Shown: in pieces, positions 50,598 through 59,282 of the stretch | Layout: every line of letters starts with the position of its first letter | Numbering within the stretch: position 1 is the first letter of the stretch | NCBI RefSeq assembly: GCF_009761815.1 | Contig: NZ_RWIN01000089.1 | Coordinates: forward strand, 91,363-155,362 | DNA: 64,000 bases | Direction: 5' to 3' | From: Pseudomonas sp. PB120 | GTDB lineage: Bacteria > Pseudomonadota > Gammaproteobacteria > Pseudomonadales > Pseudomonadaceae | Made by a program: the position numbers and the translations under genes | The notes under the pieces: generated by a model | Databases searched by the model: none | Told to the model about the DNA's origin: nothing | The model's input: only the letters and a program-made list of their open reading frames with translations

Positions 50598-50840
50598 ATG
50601 GCCCGCAAAAAAGCTGCACTGGATTTCGAACAATCCCTCGCTGACCTGCAAACGCTGGTAGAGCGACTGGAGAACGGCGAATTATCGCTGGAGGACTCGC
50701 TGACGGCTTTCGAGCAGGGCATCGGTCTGACCCGTGATTGCCAGGCGGCGCTGGCCCAGGCCGAGCAAAAGGTTCAGGTATTGCTTGAACGGGATGGCGA
50801 ATTGGCCGAGGAACCCTTCGACGCGGATCAGCCAGAATGA
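50598..50840 (+). CDS. xseB: Exodeoxyribonuclease VII small subunit
   Basis: XseB is the small subunit of exonuclease VII, which degrades single-stranded DNA with XseA. The 80-residue protein has the typical FEQSLADLQTLVERLENGELSLEDSLTAFEQGI helices. The ATG of ispA overlaps its stop codon (ATGA). It heads the conserved xseB-ispA-dxs unit. Confidence 0.97.
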   Translation: MARKKAALDFEQSLADLQTLVERLENGELSLEDSLTAFEQGIGLTRDCQAALAQAEQKVQVLLERDGELAEEPFDADQPE

Positions 50841-51724
50841 TTGCAGCGTATTCGGCGACCAGCCAGGCCCGGGTCAACGCGGCCCTGGAAACCCTGTTCA
50901 ACGCACCGAGCCCTGAGCTCGCTCGTCTCTACGAAGCCATGCGCTACAGCGTAATGAACGGCGGCAAGCGTGTGCGCCCGCTGCTGGCCTACGCCGCGTG
51001 CGAAGCGTTGGGCGGCAAGGCTGAACAAGCCAATGGCGCGGCCTGCGCGGTGGAGCTGATTCACGCTTATTCGCTGGTGCACGACGATTTGCCGGCCATG
51101 GACGACGACGATCTGCGTCGCGGCCAGCCCACCACCCACAAGAAATTCGATGAAGCCTGCGCGATCCTCGCCGGTGACGGCTTGCAGAGCCTGGCCTTCA
51201 GTGCCCTGCTCGATCCGCGCCTGAGTACGCTGGACGCCGAAATCCGCCTGCAAATGGTCAGCGCGCTCGCATTGGCAGCGGGCCCGGCGGGCATGGTCGG
51301 CGGTCAGGCCATTGACCTCGGCTCCGTTGGCCTGAAACTCGATCAAAAGGCCCTCGAATACATGCACCGGCACAAAACCGGCGCATTGATCGAAGCCAGC
51401 GTCAAACTCGGCGCCCTCGCCAGCGGCCGGGCCGAGAAGGACGAACTGAAATCCCTGCAGAACTATGCACAGGCCATCGGTCTGGCGTTCCAGGTCCAGG
51501 ACGACATTCTCGACGTCGAAAGCGATACCGAAACCCTCGGCAAGCGCCAGGGCGCCGACATCGCCCGCGACAAACCGACTTACCCGTCCCTGCTCGGCCT
51601 CGATGCGGCCAAGGCTTATGCCCTGGAACTGCGCGACCAGGCCCTGCACGCGCTGCGACCGTTTGACGCGGCCGCCGAGCCGTTACGCGATCTGGCCCGT
51701 TATATCGTGGACCGCCGCAGCTGA
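50837..51724 (+). CDS. ispA: Farnesyl diphosphate synthase
   Basis: IspA condenses isopentenyl and dimethylallyl diphosphate to farnesyl diphosphate, the precursor of ubiquinone and undecaprenyl phosphate. The 295-residue protein has both aspartate-rich motifs: the first in LVHDDLPAMDDDDLRRG and the second as FQVQDDILDVESD. The KTGALIEASVKLG region is also typical. It is translationally coupled to xseB and precedes dxs. Confidence 0.98.
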   Translation: MIAAYSATSQARVNAALETLFNAPSPELARLYEAMRYSVMNGGKRVRPLLAYAACEALGGKAEQANGAACAVELIHAYSLVHDDLPAMDDDDLRRGQPTTHKKFDEACAILAGDGLQSLAFSALLDPRLSTLDAEIRLQMVSALALAAGPAGMVGGQAIDLGSVGLKLDQKALEYMHRHKTGALIEASVKLGALASGRAEKDELKSLQNYAQAIGLAFQVQDDILDVESDTETLGKRQGADIARDKPTYPSLLGLDAAKAYALELRDQALHALRPFDAAAEPLRDLARYIVDRRS

Positions 51725-51815
51725 CAGCGTATCCGCCAAAAAAGAGCAACGCGTGGGCAGGGGGCGATGCATCAGGTAAACTGCCGCATCTTTTATACCT
51801 ATAACGATTCGCCTG

Positions 51816-53714
51816 ATGCCCACGACGTTTCATGAGATTCCCCGCAAGCGCCCGACCACGCCTCTGCTCGACCGTGCCAACACGCCGGACGGCCTGCGCC
51901 GGTTAGGCGAAGCCGAGCTGGAAACCCTGGCCGATGAGTTGCGCCTGGAATTGCTCTACACGGTCGGTCAGACCGGTGGGCATTTCGGTGCAGGCCTGGG
52001 CGTCATCGAGCTGACCATTGCGTTGCATTACGTCTTCGACACCCCGGACGACCGGCTGGTGTGGGACGTGGGTCATCAGGCCTATCCGCACAAAATCCTG
52101 ACCGGCCGTCGCGAGCGCATGGGCACCCTGCGCCAGAAGGACGGCGTCGCGGCCTTCCCGCGTCGTTCCGAGAGCGAGTACGACACCTTTGGCGTCGGCC
52201 ACTCCAGCACGTCGATCAGCGCAGCGCTGGGCATGGCCATTGCCGCCCGCCTGCAAAACAGTGATCGCAAGGCGATTGCCGTGATCGGCGACGGCGCACT
52301 GACCGCCGGCATGGCGTTCGAGGCGCTGAACCATGCGCCGGAAGTGGACGCCAACATGCTGGTGATCCTCAACGACAATGACATGTCGATCTCGCGCAAC
52401 GTCGGCGGTTTGTCGAACTACCTGGCGAAGATCCTTTCCAGCCGCACTTACGCGAGCATGCGCGAAGGCAGCAAAAAGGTCCTGTCGCGCCTGCCCGGCG
52501 CCTGGGAAATCGCCCGTCGCACCGAAGAATACGCAAAAGGCATGCTGGTCCCCGGCACGCTGTTCGAAGAGCTGGGCTGGAACTACATCGGCCCGATCGA
52601 TGGCCACGACCTGCCGACCCTGATCGCCACCTTGCGCAACATGCGCGATCTGAAAGGCCCGCAGTTCCTGCACATCGTCACCAAGAAAGGCAAAGGCTTC
52701 GCTCCGGCGGAAGTCGATCCGATCGGCTACCACGCCATCACCAAACTCGAGCCGCTGGACGCGCCGGCCGCCGCACCGAAAAAAGCGAGCGGTCCGAAGT
52801 ATTCCGGTGTGTTCGGCGAGTGGCTATGCGACATGGCCGCTGCAGACCCGCGCCTGGTCGGCATCACGCCGGCAATGAAGGAAGGCTCTGACCTGGTGGC
52901 CTTCAGCGAACGTTTCCCGTTGCGCTATTTCGACGTGGCGATTGCCGAGCAACACGCAGTGACCCTCGCGGCGGGCATGGCCTGCGAAGGCGCGAAACCC
53001 GTGGTGGCGATTTACTCGACGTTCCTGCAACGCGGCTATGACCAACTCATCCACGACGTCGCGGTGCAAAACCTTGACGTGCTGTTCGCCATCGATCGCG
53101 CCGGTCTGGTGGGCGAAGACGGCCCGACGCACGCGGGCAGCTTCGATTTGTCGTTCCTGCGCTGCATCCCCGGCATGCTGGTGATGACGCCGAGCGACGA
53201 AAACGAACTGCGCAAAATGCTCAGCACCGGGCATCTGTACAACGGCCCGGCGGCGGTGCGTTATCCGCGTGGCAACGGTCCGAATGCGACCATCGAGAAA
53301 AACCTCGAACCGATCGAAATCGGCAAGGGTGTCGTCCGTCGCCAGGGCAGCAAAGTGGCGCTGCTGGTGTTCGGCGTGCAACTGGCCGAGGCACTGAAAG
53401 TCGGCGAGACGCTGGATGCCACCGTAGTCGACATGCGCTTCGTCAAACCCCTCGACGAGGCACTGGTTCGTGAAATTGCCGGCAGTCATGAGTTGCTGGT
53501 GACCATCGAAGAAAACGCGATCATGGGCGGCGCCGGTGGCGCGGTCAGCGAGTTCCTTGCCCGCGAGAACATCCTCAAGTCGGTGCTGCACTTGGGCTTG
53601 CCGGATATCTACGTCGAACACGCCAAGCCTGCGCAAATGCTGGCGGAGTGCGGGCTGGATGAGGCCGGGATCGAGGCTTCTGTTCGCGAGCGCCTGCAAC
53701 TGCTGAAAATCTAA
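51816..53714 (+). CDS. dxs: 1-deoxy-D-xylulose-5-phosphate synthase
   Basis: Dxs makes the first intermediate of the MEP isoprenoid pathway from pyruvate and glyceraldehyde 3-phosphate, using thiamine diphosphate. The 632-residue enzyme has the cofactor motif GDGALTAGMAFEALNH...NDND, the catalytic His in VGHQAYPHKILTGRR and the transketolase segment DRAGLVGEDGPTHAG. It follows ispA by 91 bases; TATACC and TATAAC lie just before the start and could give a local promoter. Confidence 0.98.
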   Translation: MPTTFHEIPRKRPTTPLLDRANTPDGLRRLGEAELETLADELRLELLYTVGQTGGHFGAGLGVIELTIALHYVFDTPDDRLVWDVGHQAYPHKILTGRRERMGTLRQKDGVAAFPRRSESEYDTFGVGHSSTSISAALGMAIAARLQNSDRKAIAVIGDGALTAGMAFEALNHAPEVDANMLVILNDNDMSISRNVGGLSNYLAKILSSRTYASMREGSKKVLSRLPGAWEIARRTEEYAKGMLVPGTLFEELGWNYIGPIDGHDLPTLIATLRNMRDLKGPQFLHIVTKKGKGFAPAEVDPIGYHAITKLEPLDAPAAAPKKASGPKYSGVFGEWLCDMAAADPRLVGITPAMKEGSDLVAFSERFPLRYFDVAIAEQHAVTLAAGMACEGAKPVVAIYSTFLQRGYDQLIHDVAVQNLDVLFAIDRAGLVGEDGPTHAGSFDLSFLRCIPGMLVMTPSDENELRKMLSTGHLYNGPAAVRYPRGNGPNATIEKNLEPIEIGKGVVRRQGSKVALLVFGVQLAEALKVGETLDATVVDMRFVKPLDEALVREIAGSHELLVTIEENAIMGGAGGAVSEFLARENILKSVLHLGLPDIYVEHAKPAQMLAECGLDEAGIEASVRERLQLLKI

Positions 53715-53725
53715 ACACAAGACCC

Positions 53726-53814
53726 TGTGGGAGCGAGCCTGCTCGCGATAGCGGACTGACAGTCAACTCATTCTTGACTGATACACCGTCATCGCGAGCA
53801 GGCTCGCTCCCACA
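53726..53814. repeat. REP inverted-repeat unit, ATCGCGAGCAGGCTCGCTCCCACA family
   Basis: TGTGGGAGCGAGCCTGCTCGCGAT and its exact reverse complement at the right end form perfect 24-base arms. The centre carries the pairing GACAGTCA-type bases around AACTCATTCTTGACTG. It begins 12 bases after the dxs stop codon and ends 57 bases before btuB. Confidence 0.93.
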
Positions 53815-53871
53815 TTGGTTTTGGGCAACTTTCAAATATGTGTTCGCTTTAAAGCGCCGACGGATTACCCG

Positions 53872-55755
53872 ATGAAACTCTCCCGCCTCGCCCTGACGCT
53901 GACCCTTCTGCCGTCCGGCCAGCTCCTGGCCGACACCTTCGAACGCGATCAGGCCCTGAAGCTGCCCGATGTGCTGATCAGCGCCAATCGCCAGGTCGAA
54001 GCGCGCAACGACAGCAGCGCCGCCAACACCGTGTTCACCCGCGAAGACATTGATCGCCTGCAACCGAACAGCGTCACGGACCTGCTGCGTCGGGTGCCAG
54101 GCGTTCAAGTCGGGCAAACCGGCGGTCGCGGCAGCCTGCCGGGGATTTACATTCGTGGTACCAACTCGGCCCAGAGCCTGGTCCTGGTGGATGGCCAACG
54201 CATCGGCAACTCGACGTCCGGCGACAGCAACCTGCAGCACATCAACATCGAACAGGTCGAGCGCGTGGAAGTGCTGCGCGGCTCCCGCTCGGTGATTTAC
54301 GGCAGCGATGCCATCGGCGGGGTCATTCAGATTTTCACCCGTCGCGGTGACGAGGCCGGCTTGCAGCCGCGCATGCATGTAGGTTTTGGCAGCCATCAAA
54401 CCTGGGAACGCAGCCTGGGCTTGTCCGGGGGCGACGAGAAAACCCGTTTCAACCTCGGCGCCAGCCTCGATGAAACTGCCGGGATCAATCGCACTCATGA
54501 GTCGTATCCCAGCGATGGCGATCACGATGAGTACCGCAATAAATCGATGAGTCTGAGCCTGAGCCACGCCCTCACCGACGACATCGAAATCGGCGCCAAC
54601 CTGCTGGATAACCGTGGCAAAAGCGAGTTCGACAATCCGTTCGGGCGCTTCGACCTCAACACCTTCGAGTCGGTCCAGCAGCAGCCTTACAGCGAGTTCG
54701 ACGTCAGCAGCGTCAGCAGTTACGTCGACGCTCGGGTTAACGACATTTGGAAAACCCGCGTCGAGTTCGGCCACAGCGAAAACCGCGAGAAAACCTTCGA
54801 CAAGCTCAGCGACGAGCGCAGCGTGTTCAACACTTACCGCGACTCGGTGAACTGGCAGAACGACCTGACCCTCAACGAACGCAACAGCCTGATCCTCGGC
54901 GGCGACTGGTACGAAGACCGCATCAACAGCAGCACGCCGTTCGACGAAGACAGCCGCTGGAACCGCGCGGCGTTTATTCAGCACCGCTATCAGGCGGACA
55001 GTTTCTCCACGGAACTGGGTTTGCGGCGCGACCAGAACCAGCAATTTGGCGGGCAAAACAGCTGGAGCGGCACTTTTACCCTGCCGTTGAACCCGGACAA
55101 CGACCTGTTGCTGACCTACAGTGAAGGCTTCCGCGCACCGACCTTCAATGACCTGTACTACCCGGATTTCAGCAACCCGGACCTCAAGCCCGAGACCTCG
55201 AAAAGCTACGAACTGCAGTGGCGCAGCCAGTTAACTGACAGCAGCCGACTGGAGGCTTCGCTGTATCGCACGGACCTGGAAGACGCGATTATTTTCGGCA
55301 GCAACTCCCGGCCGCAGAACGTGGCCTCGGCGCGGATCAACGGTTTCGAAGCGGCGTTGAAACAGGAATTGTTCGGCTGGCAGAGCAATCTCGGCGTGGC
55401 AATCATCGACCCGAGGGATCGCGACAGCGGGCATACCCTGGCGCGTCGTGCACGACGAACGTTGAGCCTGGACCTGGATCGGCAGTTCGATCGACTGGGC
55501 CTTGGCGCCAGCTGGCAAGCGGTGAGCAGCAGTTATGACGACTTGAACAATCAGCAGCCGCTGGGCGGGTATGCGTTGCTGGGGTTGCGTAGCAGCTGGG
55601 AACTGAGTCGCGAGATCAAGCTGGAGCTCAAGCTCGATAACCTGCTGGACAAGGGCTACAGCCGGGCGCTGTACAGCCATGACGACGCTCAGTATGGGTA
55701 TCGCGAGGAAGGTCGGGCGTGGATGTTCGGGGTGACCTGGACTCCACAGCTCTAA
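53872..55755 (+). CDS. btuB: TonB-dependent receptor, BtuB (vitamin B12) type
   Basis: The 627-residue outer-membrane receptor has a signal peptide (LTLTLLPSGQLLA-DT), a TonB-box-like PDVLISANR segment and a plug domain with VTDLLRRVPGVQVGQTGG...GIYIRGTNSAQSLVLVDGQRIG and VEVLRGSRSVIYGSDAIGGVIQI. The C-terminal beta-barrel ends in WTPQL, not the usual aromatic residue. The plug matches cobalamin receptors, and the BtuF-type gene opposite it supports the substrate. No cobalamin riboswitch is seen before it. The earlier in-frame start, 19 codons upstream, was rejected because it removes the signal peptide. Confidence 0.9.
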   Translation: MKLSRLALTLTLLPSGQLLADTFERDQALKLPDVLISANRQVEARNDSSAANTVFTREDIDRLQPNSVTDLLRRVPGVQVGQTGGRGSLPGIYIRGTNSAQSLVLVDGQRIGNSTSGDSNLQHINIEQVERVEVLRGSRSVIYGSDAIGGVIQIFTRRGDEAGLQPRMHVGFGSHQTWERSLGLSGGDEKTRFNLGASLDETAGINRTHESYPSDGDHDEYRNKSMSLSLSHALTDDIEIGANLLDNRGKSEFDNPFGRFDLNTFESVQQQPYSEFDVSSVSSYVDARVNDIWKTRVEFGHSENREKTFDKLSDERSVFNTYRDSVNWQNDLTLNERNSLILGGDWYEDRINSSTPFDEDSRWNRAAFIQHRYQADSFSTELGLRRDQNQQFGGQNSWSGTFTLPLNPDNDLLLTYSEGFRAPTFNDLYYPDFSNPDLKPETSKSYELQWRSQLTDSSRLEASLYRTDLEDAIIFGSNSRPQNVASARINGFEAALKQELFGWQSNLGVAIIDPRDRDSGHTLARRARRTLSLDLDRQFDRLGLGASWQAVSSSYDDLNNQQPLGGYALLGLRSSWELSREIKLELKLDNLLDKGYSRALYSHDDAQYGYREEGRAWMFGVTWTPQL

Positions 55756-55771
55756 AGCTGCCGCCGGCCAT

Positions 55772-55903
55772 TGTGGCGAGGGAGCTTGCTCCCGCTCGGC
55801 TGCGCAGCAGTCGTAAATAGGCTGATGCAGTTCTATCTGAAGTAACCCACCGACAGATTTGGGGCCGCTTCGCAGCCCAGCGGGAGCAAGCTCCCTCGCC
55901 ACA
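55772..55903. repeat. REP inverted-repeat unit, TGTGGCGAGGGAGCTTGCTCCCGC family
   Basis: Perfect outer arms, 17 bases after the btuB stop codon and directly before the btuF stop codon, so it occupies the gap between convergent genes. The centre includes TCGGCTGCGCAGCAGTCG and GGGGCCGCTTCGCAGC. Confidence 0.9.
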
Positions 55904-55905
55904 GT

Positions 55906-56706
55906 TCAGCGGTCAGGCGCGATGATTTGGCACAGCTTGGCCGTCGCCTCAAGCATCTGCCCGCTCGGCCGTTCCAGGCCTTTGTCCGTGACCAGCAGCA
56001 ATTGCCCCTGCGCCACCGCCGTCACCTGCGGCCAGGCTTTCCACGCTTCGAGCTGCGCCTGATCACTGGCCAGAATCACTTCGGGATTACGCTGCAGCAC
56101 CGCCTCGACGCTGACTTGGGGCGCGGGCAGGGTCAGGTCGGCAAACACATTACGTGCCCCGCAGACTTCAAGCGCATCGCTGATGATCTGCCCGCCGCCC
56201 ACGGTGTACAGCGGCCGATCCCAGACCTGATAGAACACCCGCAACGGTTGCTCCCGGCGGTAGCGTTGGCGCAGTGATTCCAGTCGCTGACGCAAACTGG
56301 CGGCCAGTGAAACGCCACGCTCAGGCCGGCCAAGCTGGGTGGCAATCGCCTCTATTTGCGCGGTGAGTTGTTCGAGGTTGTGCGGTTCGGCAACGTAGGT
56401 GGGAATATTCAGCCGCTTGAGCTGCTCATGCTGTGCCGGACCTACACTGCCGGGCCAAAGCAGCAGCAAATCGGGTTTCAGGCTGAGCAGCCGTTCCATG
56501 TCCAACTGGCCATAGCGGCCAACGGAAGGCAGGTCCTTGAGAGCGGCCGGGCGTTCGCCGGCGTCCAGCACACCCACCAGCAGGTCCGCTGAACCCAGCT
56601 CAACGACGATTTCAGAGAGCGACGGCGCGAGGCTGACGACGCGTTCAACCGCTGATGCCGAGCCGCCGACGGCCAGCAGCAAAACCGCCAGCCAGGCCCG
56701 AAGCAT
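55906..56706 (-). CDS. btuF: Periplasmic cobalamin-binding protein, BtuF type
   Basis: The 266-residue protein has a signal peptide (AVLLLAVGGSASA-VE) and the class III solute-binding fold of BtuF (RVVSLAPSLSEIVVELG, VGRYGQLDMERLLSLKPDLLLLW). It would pass vitamin B12 from the TonB receptor to an inner-membrane transporter. BtuC and BtuD are not in the window. Its start overlaps the preceding membrane-protein stop codon (TGATG). Confidence 0.88.
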   Translation of the reverse strand: MLRAWLAVLLLAVGGSASAVERVVSLAPSLSEIVVELGSADLLVGVLDAGERPAALKDLPSVGRYGQLDMERLLSLKPDLLLLWPGSVGPAQHEQLKRLNIPTYVAEPHNLEQLTAQIEAIATQLGRPERGVSLAASLRQRLESLRQRYRREQPLRVFYQVWDRPLYTVGGGQIISDALEVCGARNVFADLTLPAPQVSVEAVLQRNPEVILASDQAQLEAWKAWPQVTAVAQGQLLLVTDKGLERPSGQMLEATAKLCQIIAPDR

Positions 56707-57125
56707 CAGCCGAGTTGACGCGGAATACGGTAGAGGTAGAACAGCACCACGGTCGACAATGCCAGCAGCACCAACGGCACGGCTTCAAGGCCGACAAACA
56801 CCGCCAGCGCTCCGATCCAGGCAGGCAAGGCGGCCGCCAGGAACGCCACGCGGCGCTTGGCCGCCAGGGCAATCCAGGCGGCGGGTTCTTCCGGGGTATC
56901 AAGGGCTTTCTGGGTGGCGATCAGCGCGTGCTTGTAGCCGCCAAAAAATTTCAGGCTGACAAACATCGAAGCCACACCGGCAATGAACAACGGCATCGCC
57001 AGCACCGGCAAGATCGCCTCGCCCTGGCCGAATACGCCGTTGATCACGAACAGCGGCAGCAGGGCCAGCGACAGGTATTGCCACCAGTTGACGGACAGAC
57101 GACGCCGCACTTGACCGCGGGTCAC
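56706..57125 (-). CDS. Small membrane protein of unknown function
   Basis: The 139-residue protein has four predicted transmembrane helices (for example LSLALLPLFVINGVFG, ILPVLAMPLFIAGVASMFV and PLVLLALSTVVLFYLYRI) and a polar middle with DTPEEPAAWIALAAKRR. I do not recognise a named family. The homologous position in P. aeruginosa (between ribA and btuF) also holds a membrane protein. The start is GTG overlapping the ribA stop codon (GTGA). Confidence 0.8.
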   Translation of the reverse strand: MTRGQVRRRLSVNWWQYLSLALLPLFVINGVFGQGEAILPVLAMPLFIAGVASMFVSLKFFGGYKHALIATQKALDTPEEPAAWIALAAKRRVAFLAAALPAWIGALAVFVGLEAVPLVLLALSTVVLFYLYRIPRQLG

Positions 57126-57739
57126 GCCCGGTCTGCCTCGCCCTGATGCTCGTTGCCCATCATGTGGTCGAGCTTGCTGGCCTTGGTGGCCAGGTAGAGT
57201 TTGTTGTGCGGGTTGTGGCCGGTGTGCAGCGGCACGCGTTCGGCGACCACAATGCCCATGTCGGTGAGGGCTTTGACCTTGCGCGGGTTATTGGTCATCA
57301 GACGCAGGGATTTCACGCCCAGATGTTCAAGCATCGGCAGGCACATCGAGTATTCACGCTGGTCAGCGGCAAAACCCAGACGCTCGTTGGCTTCAACGGT
57401 GTCGGCGCCGGCGTCCTGCAATTCGTAGGCGCGGATCTTGTTCAGCAGGCCAATGCCTCGGCCTTCCTGACGCAAGTAGAGCAACACGCCACGACCTTCA
57501 CGGGCGATCGCCTGCAAGGCGGCCTCAAGTTGCGAACCGCAGTCGCAACGCTGGCTGAACAAGGCGTCACCGGTCAGGCATTCGGAGTGCAAGCGGCCGA
57601 GAACCGGGGCACCGTCGTCGAATTCGCCCAGGCTCAGCACAACGTGCTCGCGCCCGTTTTCTTCATCGAGAAAGCCGTGCATGGTGAATTGCGCAAAAGG
57701 CGTTGGCAGCTTGGAAGCGGCGACAAAAACGACAGGCAC
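57122..57739 (-). CDS. ribA: GTP cyclohydrolase II
   Basis: RibA opens the imidazole ring of GTP in the first committed step of riboflavin synthesis. The 205-residue protein keeps the zinc cysteines Cys54, Cys65 and Cys67 (HSECLTGDALFSQRCDCG), the catalytic tyrosine region LLYLRQEGRGIGLLNK and the TNNPRKVKAL segment. The start is GTG (PVVFVAASKL); AGGAGC lies eight bases upstream, whereas the TTG six codons earlier has none. It supplies the activity missing from the C-terminal part of RibBA at 61327. Confidence 0.97.
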   Translation of the reverse strand: MPVVFVAASKLPTPFAQFTMHGFLDEENGREHVVLSLGEFDDGAPVLGRLHSECLTGDALFSQRCDCGSQLEAALQAIAREGRGVLLYLRQEGRGIGLLNKIRAYELQDAGADTVEANERLGFAADQREYSMCLPMLEHLGVKSLRLMTNNPRKVKALTDMGIVVAERVPLHTGHNPHNKLYLATKASKLDHMMGNEHQGEADRA

Positions 57740-57874
57740 CGGTGTGCTCCTGATCAATAGGTACTGGAGATTCGCAGACGCGGCATTGTAACAGCACGTT
57801 CCTACAGACGCTTAGGCTGAATTATGGGGCATAACGATCAAAAAGTTAGATCCTCGGTTGTCACACAGATCCTT

Positions 57875-58007
57875 TGTAGCAGCTGGCGAAGCCTGCGTTC
57901 GGGGGCGCAGCCGCCGTGAAACCTGTCGACCCGGTCAGTCTGATACAGCGCAATGTCTGAATTTACGACGGCTTCGCCGCCGAACGCAGGCTTCGCCAGC
58001 TGCTACA
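57875..58007. repeat. REP inverted-repeat unit, TGTAGCAGCTGGCGAAGCCTGCG family
   Basis: TGTAGCAGCTGGCGAAGCCTGCGTTCGG faces its reverse complement with no mismatch. Inner arms GGCGCAGCCGCCGTGAA and TTTACGACGGCTTCGCCGCC pair only partly. It lies between the ribA start and the stop codon of the solute-binding protein. The other copy is at 35034. Confidence 0.9.
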
Positions 58008-58018
58008 TGGGCCTGTGT

Positions 58019-58756
58019 TCAATTTGAATCAAAGGGGTAAGGCTGCTTCCAGCGCTCGAAGATCGGCTTCAATTGACCGTTTTTCACCAACAGATCCATT
58101 CGCTGATCAAACAACGACATCAACGCGCGCGCCTTGGGATTATTCGCAAAGCAAAGATACAGCGGCAATTCTGCGATGTGGGTACGGCGGTACTGCGATG
58201 GATCCTTGGCCCGGCTGACGATGTAATCCACTTCGGTCAACGCATCGATGTAATAGTCGGCGCGGTTGTGGGTCAGCATCGACAGAATCCCGGTGCGTCG
58301 GACCACTTCGTTGTAGCGGCGTACGTTAGGCAAATAGGCCTGGAACTCGTAGCCACGGACCCAGGCAAGCCGATAGTCGCCAAGAGTTTGCAGGGTCGGC
58401 ACCGGGCTGGTCGACAGGCCCAGCGCATAGATATGATCGGTGTCGTAATTCCAGCGCGGGTACAGCAGGTCGCTGACTTCATCCCGATAACCGCCAACAC
58501 ACGCATCCACTTCGCCACGTTGCGCCAGGCCGATGGAGCGCGTGTAGGGTTCGGTGCGGATATCCAGTTTGACGCCAGCCGGCTCGAACACTTCGCGCAA
58601 CACGTCCCAGGCCATGCCATGCCCGTCGGCGGCGGTGTAGTCCTCCCACTCCTCGCTGGCCAGATGAATCACGGACGGCGTCGTCGGCGCGTCCTGCGCG
58701 TGTGCCAGCGCGCCGAATATCGCGAAAACCATCACCGCCAACCAGCGTCGAGCCAT
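58019..58756 (-). CDS. Periplasmic solute-binding protein, SBP family 3
   Basis: The 245-residue protein has a signal peptide (LAVMVFAIFGALAHA-QD) and the amino-acid-type binding fold (SEEWEDYTAADGHGMAWDVLREVFEPAG, EPYTRSIGLAQRGEVDACVGGY, then NGQLKPIFERW at the end). No permease or ATPase gene is adjacent. Orphans of this kind in Pseudomonas often act as sensors or amidase-like proteins. The ligand is unknown. Confidence 0.88.
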   Translation of the reverse strand: MARRWLAVMVFAIFGALAHAQDAPTTPSVIHLASEEWEDYTAADGHGMAWDVLREVFEPAGVKLDIRTEPYTRSIGLAQRGEVDACVGGYRDEVSDLLYPRWNYDTDHIYALGLSTSPVPTLQTLGDYRLAWVRGYEFQAYLPNVRRYNEVVRRTGILSMLTHNRADYYIDALTEVDYIVSRAKDPSQYRRTHIAELPLYLCFANNPKARALMSLFDQRMDLLVKNGQLKPIFERWKQPYPFDSN

Positions 58757-58778
58757 CCCTGTTCCTCCCGCTTGATCC

Positions 58779-59282
58779 TCAGGCGAAGAGCTTCACCAGC
58801 CCTTGCATCGCCAACCACGCAAACACCCCGGCCAATACATCATCGAGCATGATCCCGACACCGCCATGCACATGCCGGTCGATCCAGCGAATCGGCCACG
58901 GCTTGAGAATGTCGAAGAAGCGAAACATCAGGAATCCCGCCAACAACCAATACCAACCTTCCGGCACCAGCCACAGGGTGATCCACATCCCGACCATTTC
59001 GTCCCAGACGATGCCTTCGTGGTCGTGTACCCGCAAATCGTCGGCCACCTTGCCGCACAGCCAGAAGCCGAACAGCATGGTGATGCCCAGCATCAGCCAG
59101 TAACCCCAGTCGGGCAACATCTGCCACAACGGGATAAAGGGTAGCGCAACTAATGACCCCCAGGTGCCCGGTGCCTTTGGCAAGGTGCCCGAGCCGAACC
59201 CGAACGCCAGGAAATGCCATGGATTGCGCCAGACCGAAGGCGGTACGAATTCCGCCGGGACCTGTTTGGGATGATCTGTCAC
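58779..59282 (-). CDS. pgpA: Phosphatidylglycerophosphatase A
   Basis: PgpA dephosphorylates phosphatidylglycerol phosphate in the inner membrane. The 167-residue protein has the family motifs GFGSGTLPKAPGTWGSL, HDHEGIVWDEMVGMW and FRFFDILKPWPIRWID...GGVGIMLDDVLAG. The start is GTG overlapping the thiL stop codon (GTGA), with GGGAGA upstream; the longer frame runs into thiL. ThiL-pgpA is a conserved pair. Confidence 0.95.
   Translation of the reverse strand: MTDHPKQVPAEFVPPSVWRNPWHFLAFGFGSGTLPKAPGTWGSLVALPFIPLWQMLPDWGYWLMLGITMLFGFWLCGKVADDLRVHDHEGIVWDEMVGMWITLWLVPEGWYWLLAGFLMFRFFDILKPWPIRWIDRHVHGGVGIMLDDVLAGVFAWLAMQGLVKLFA

Noticed and set aside
53715..53871. Cobalamin riboswitch before btuB
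   Set aside because: No B12-box-like sequence is seen and nearly the whole gap is a REP unit.
53575..55056. 493-codon minus-strand frame opposite btuB and the end of dxs
   Set aside because: Crosses the REP unit and two supported genes; no family match.
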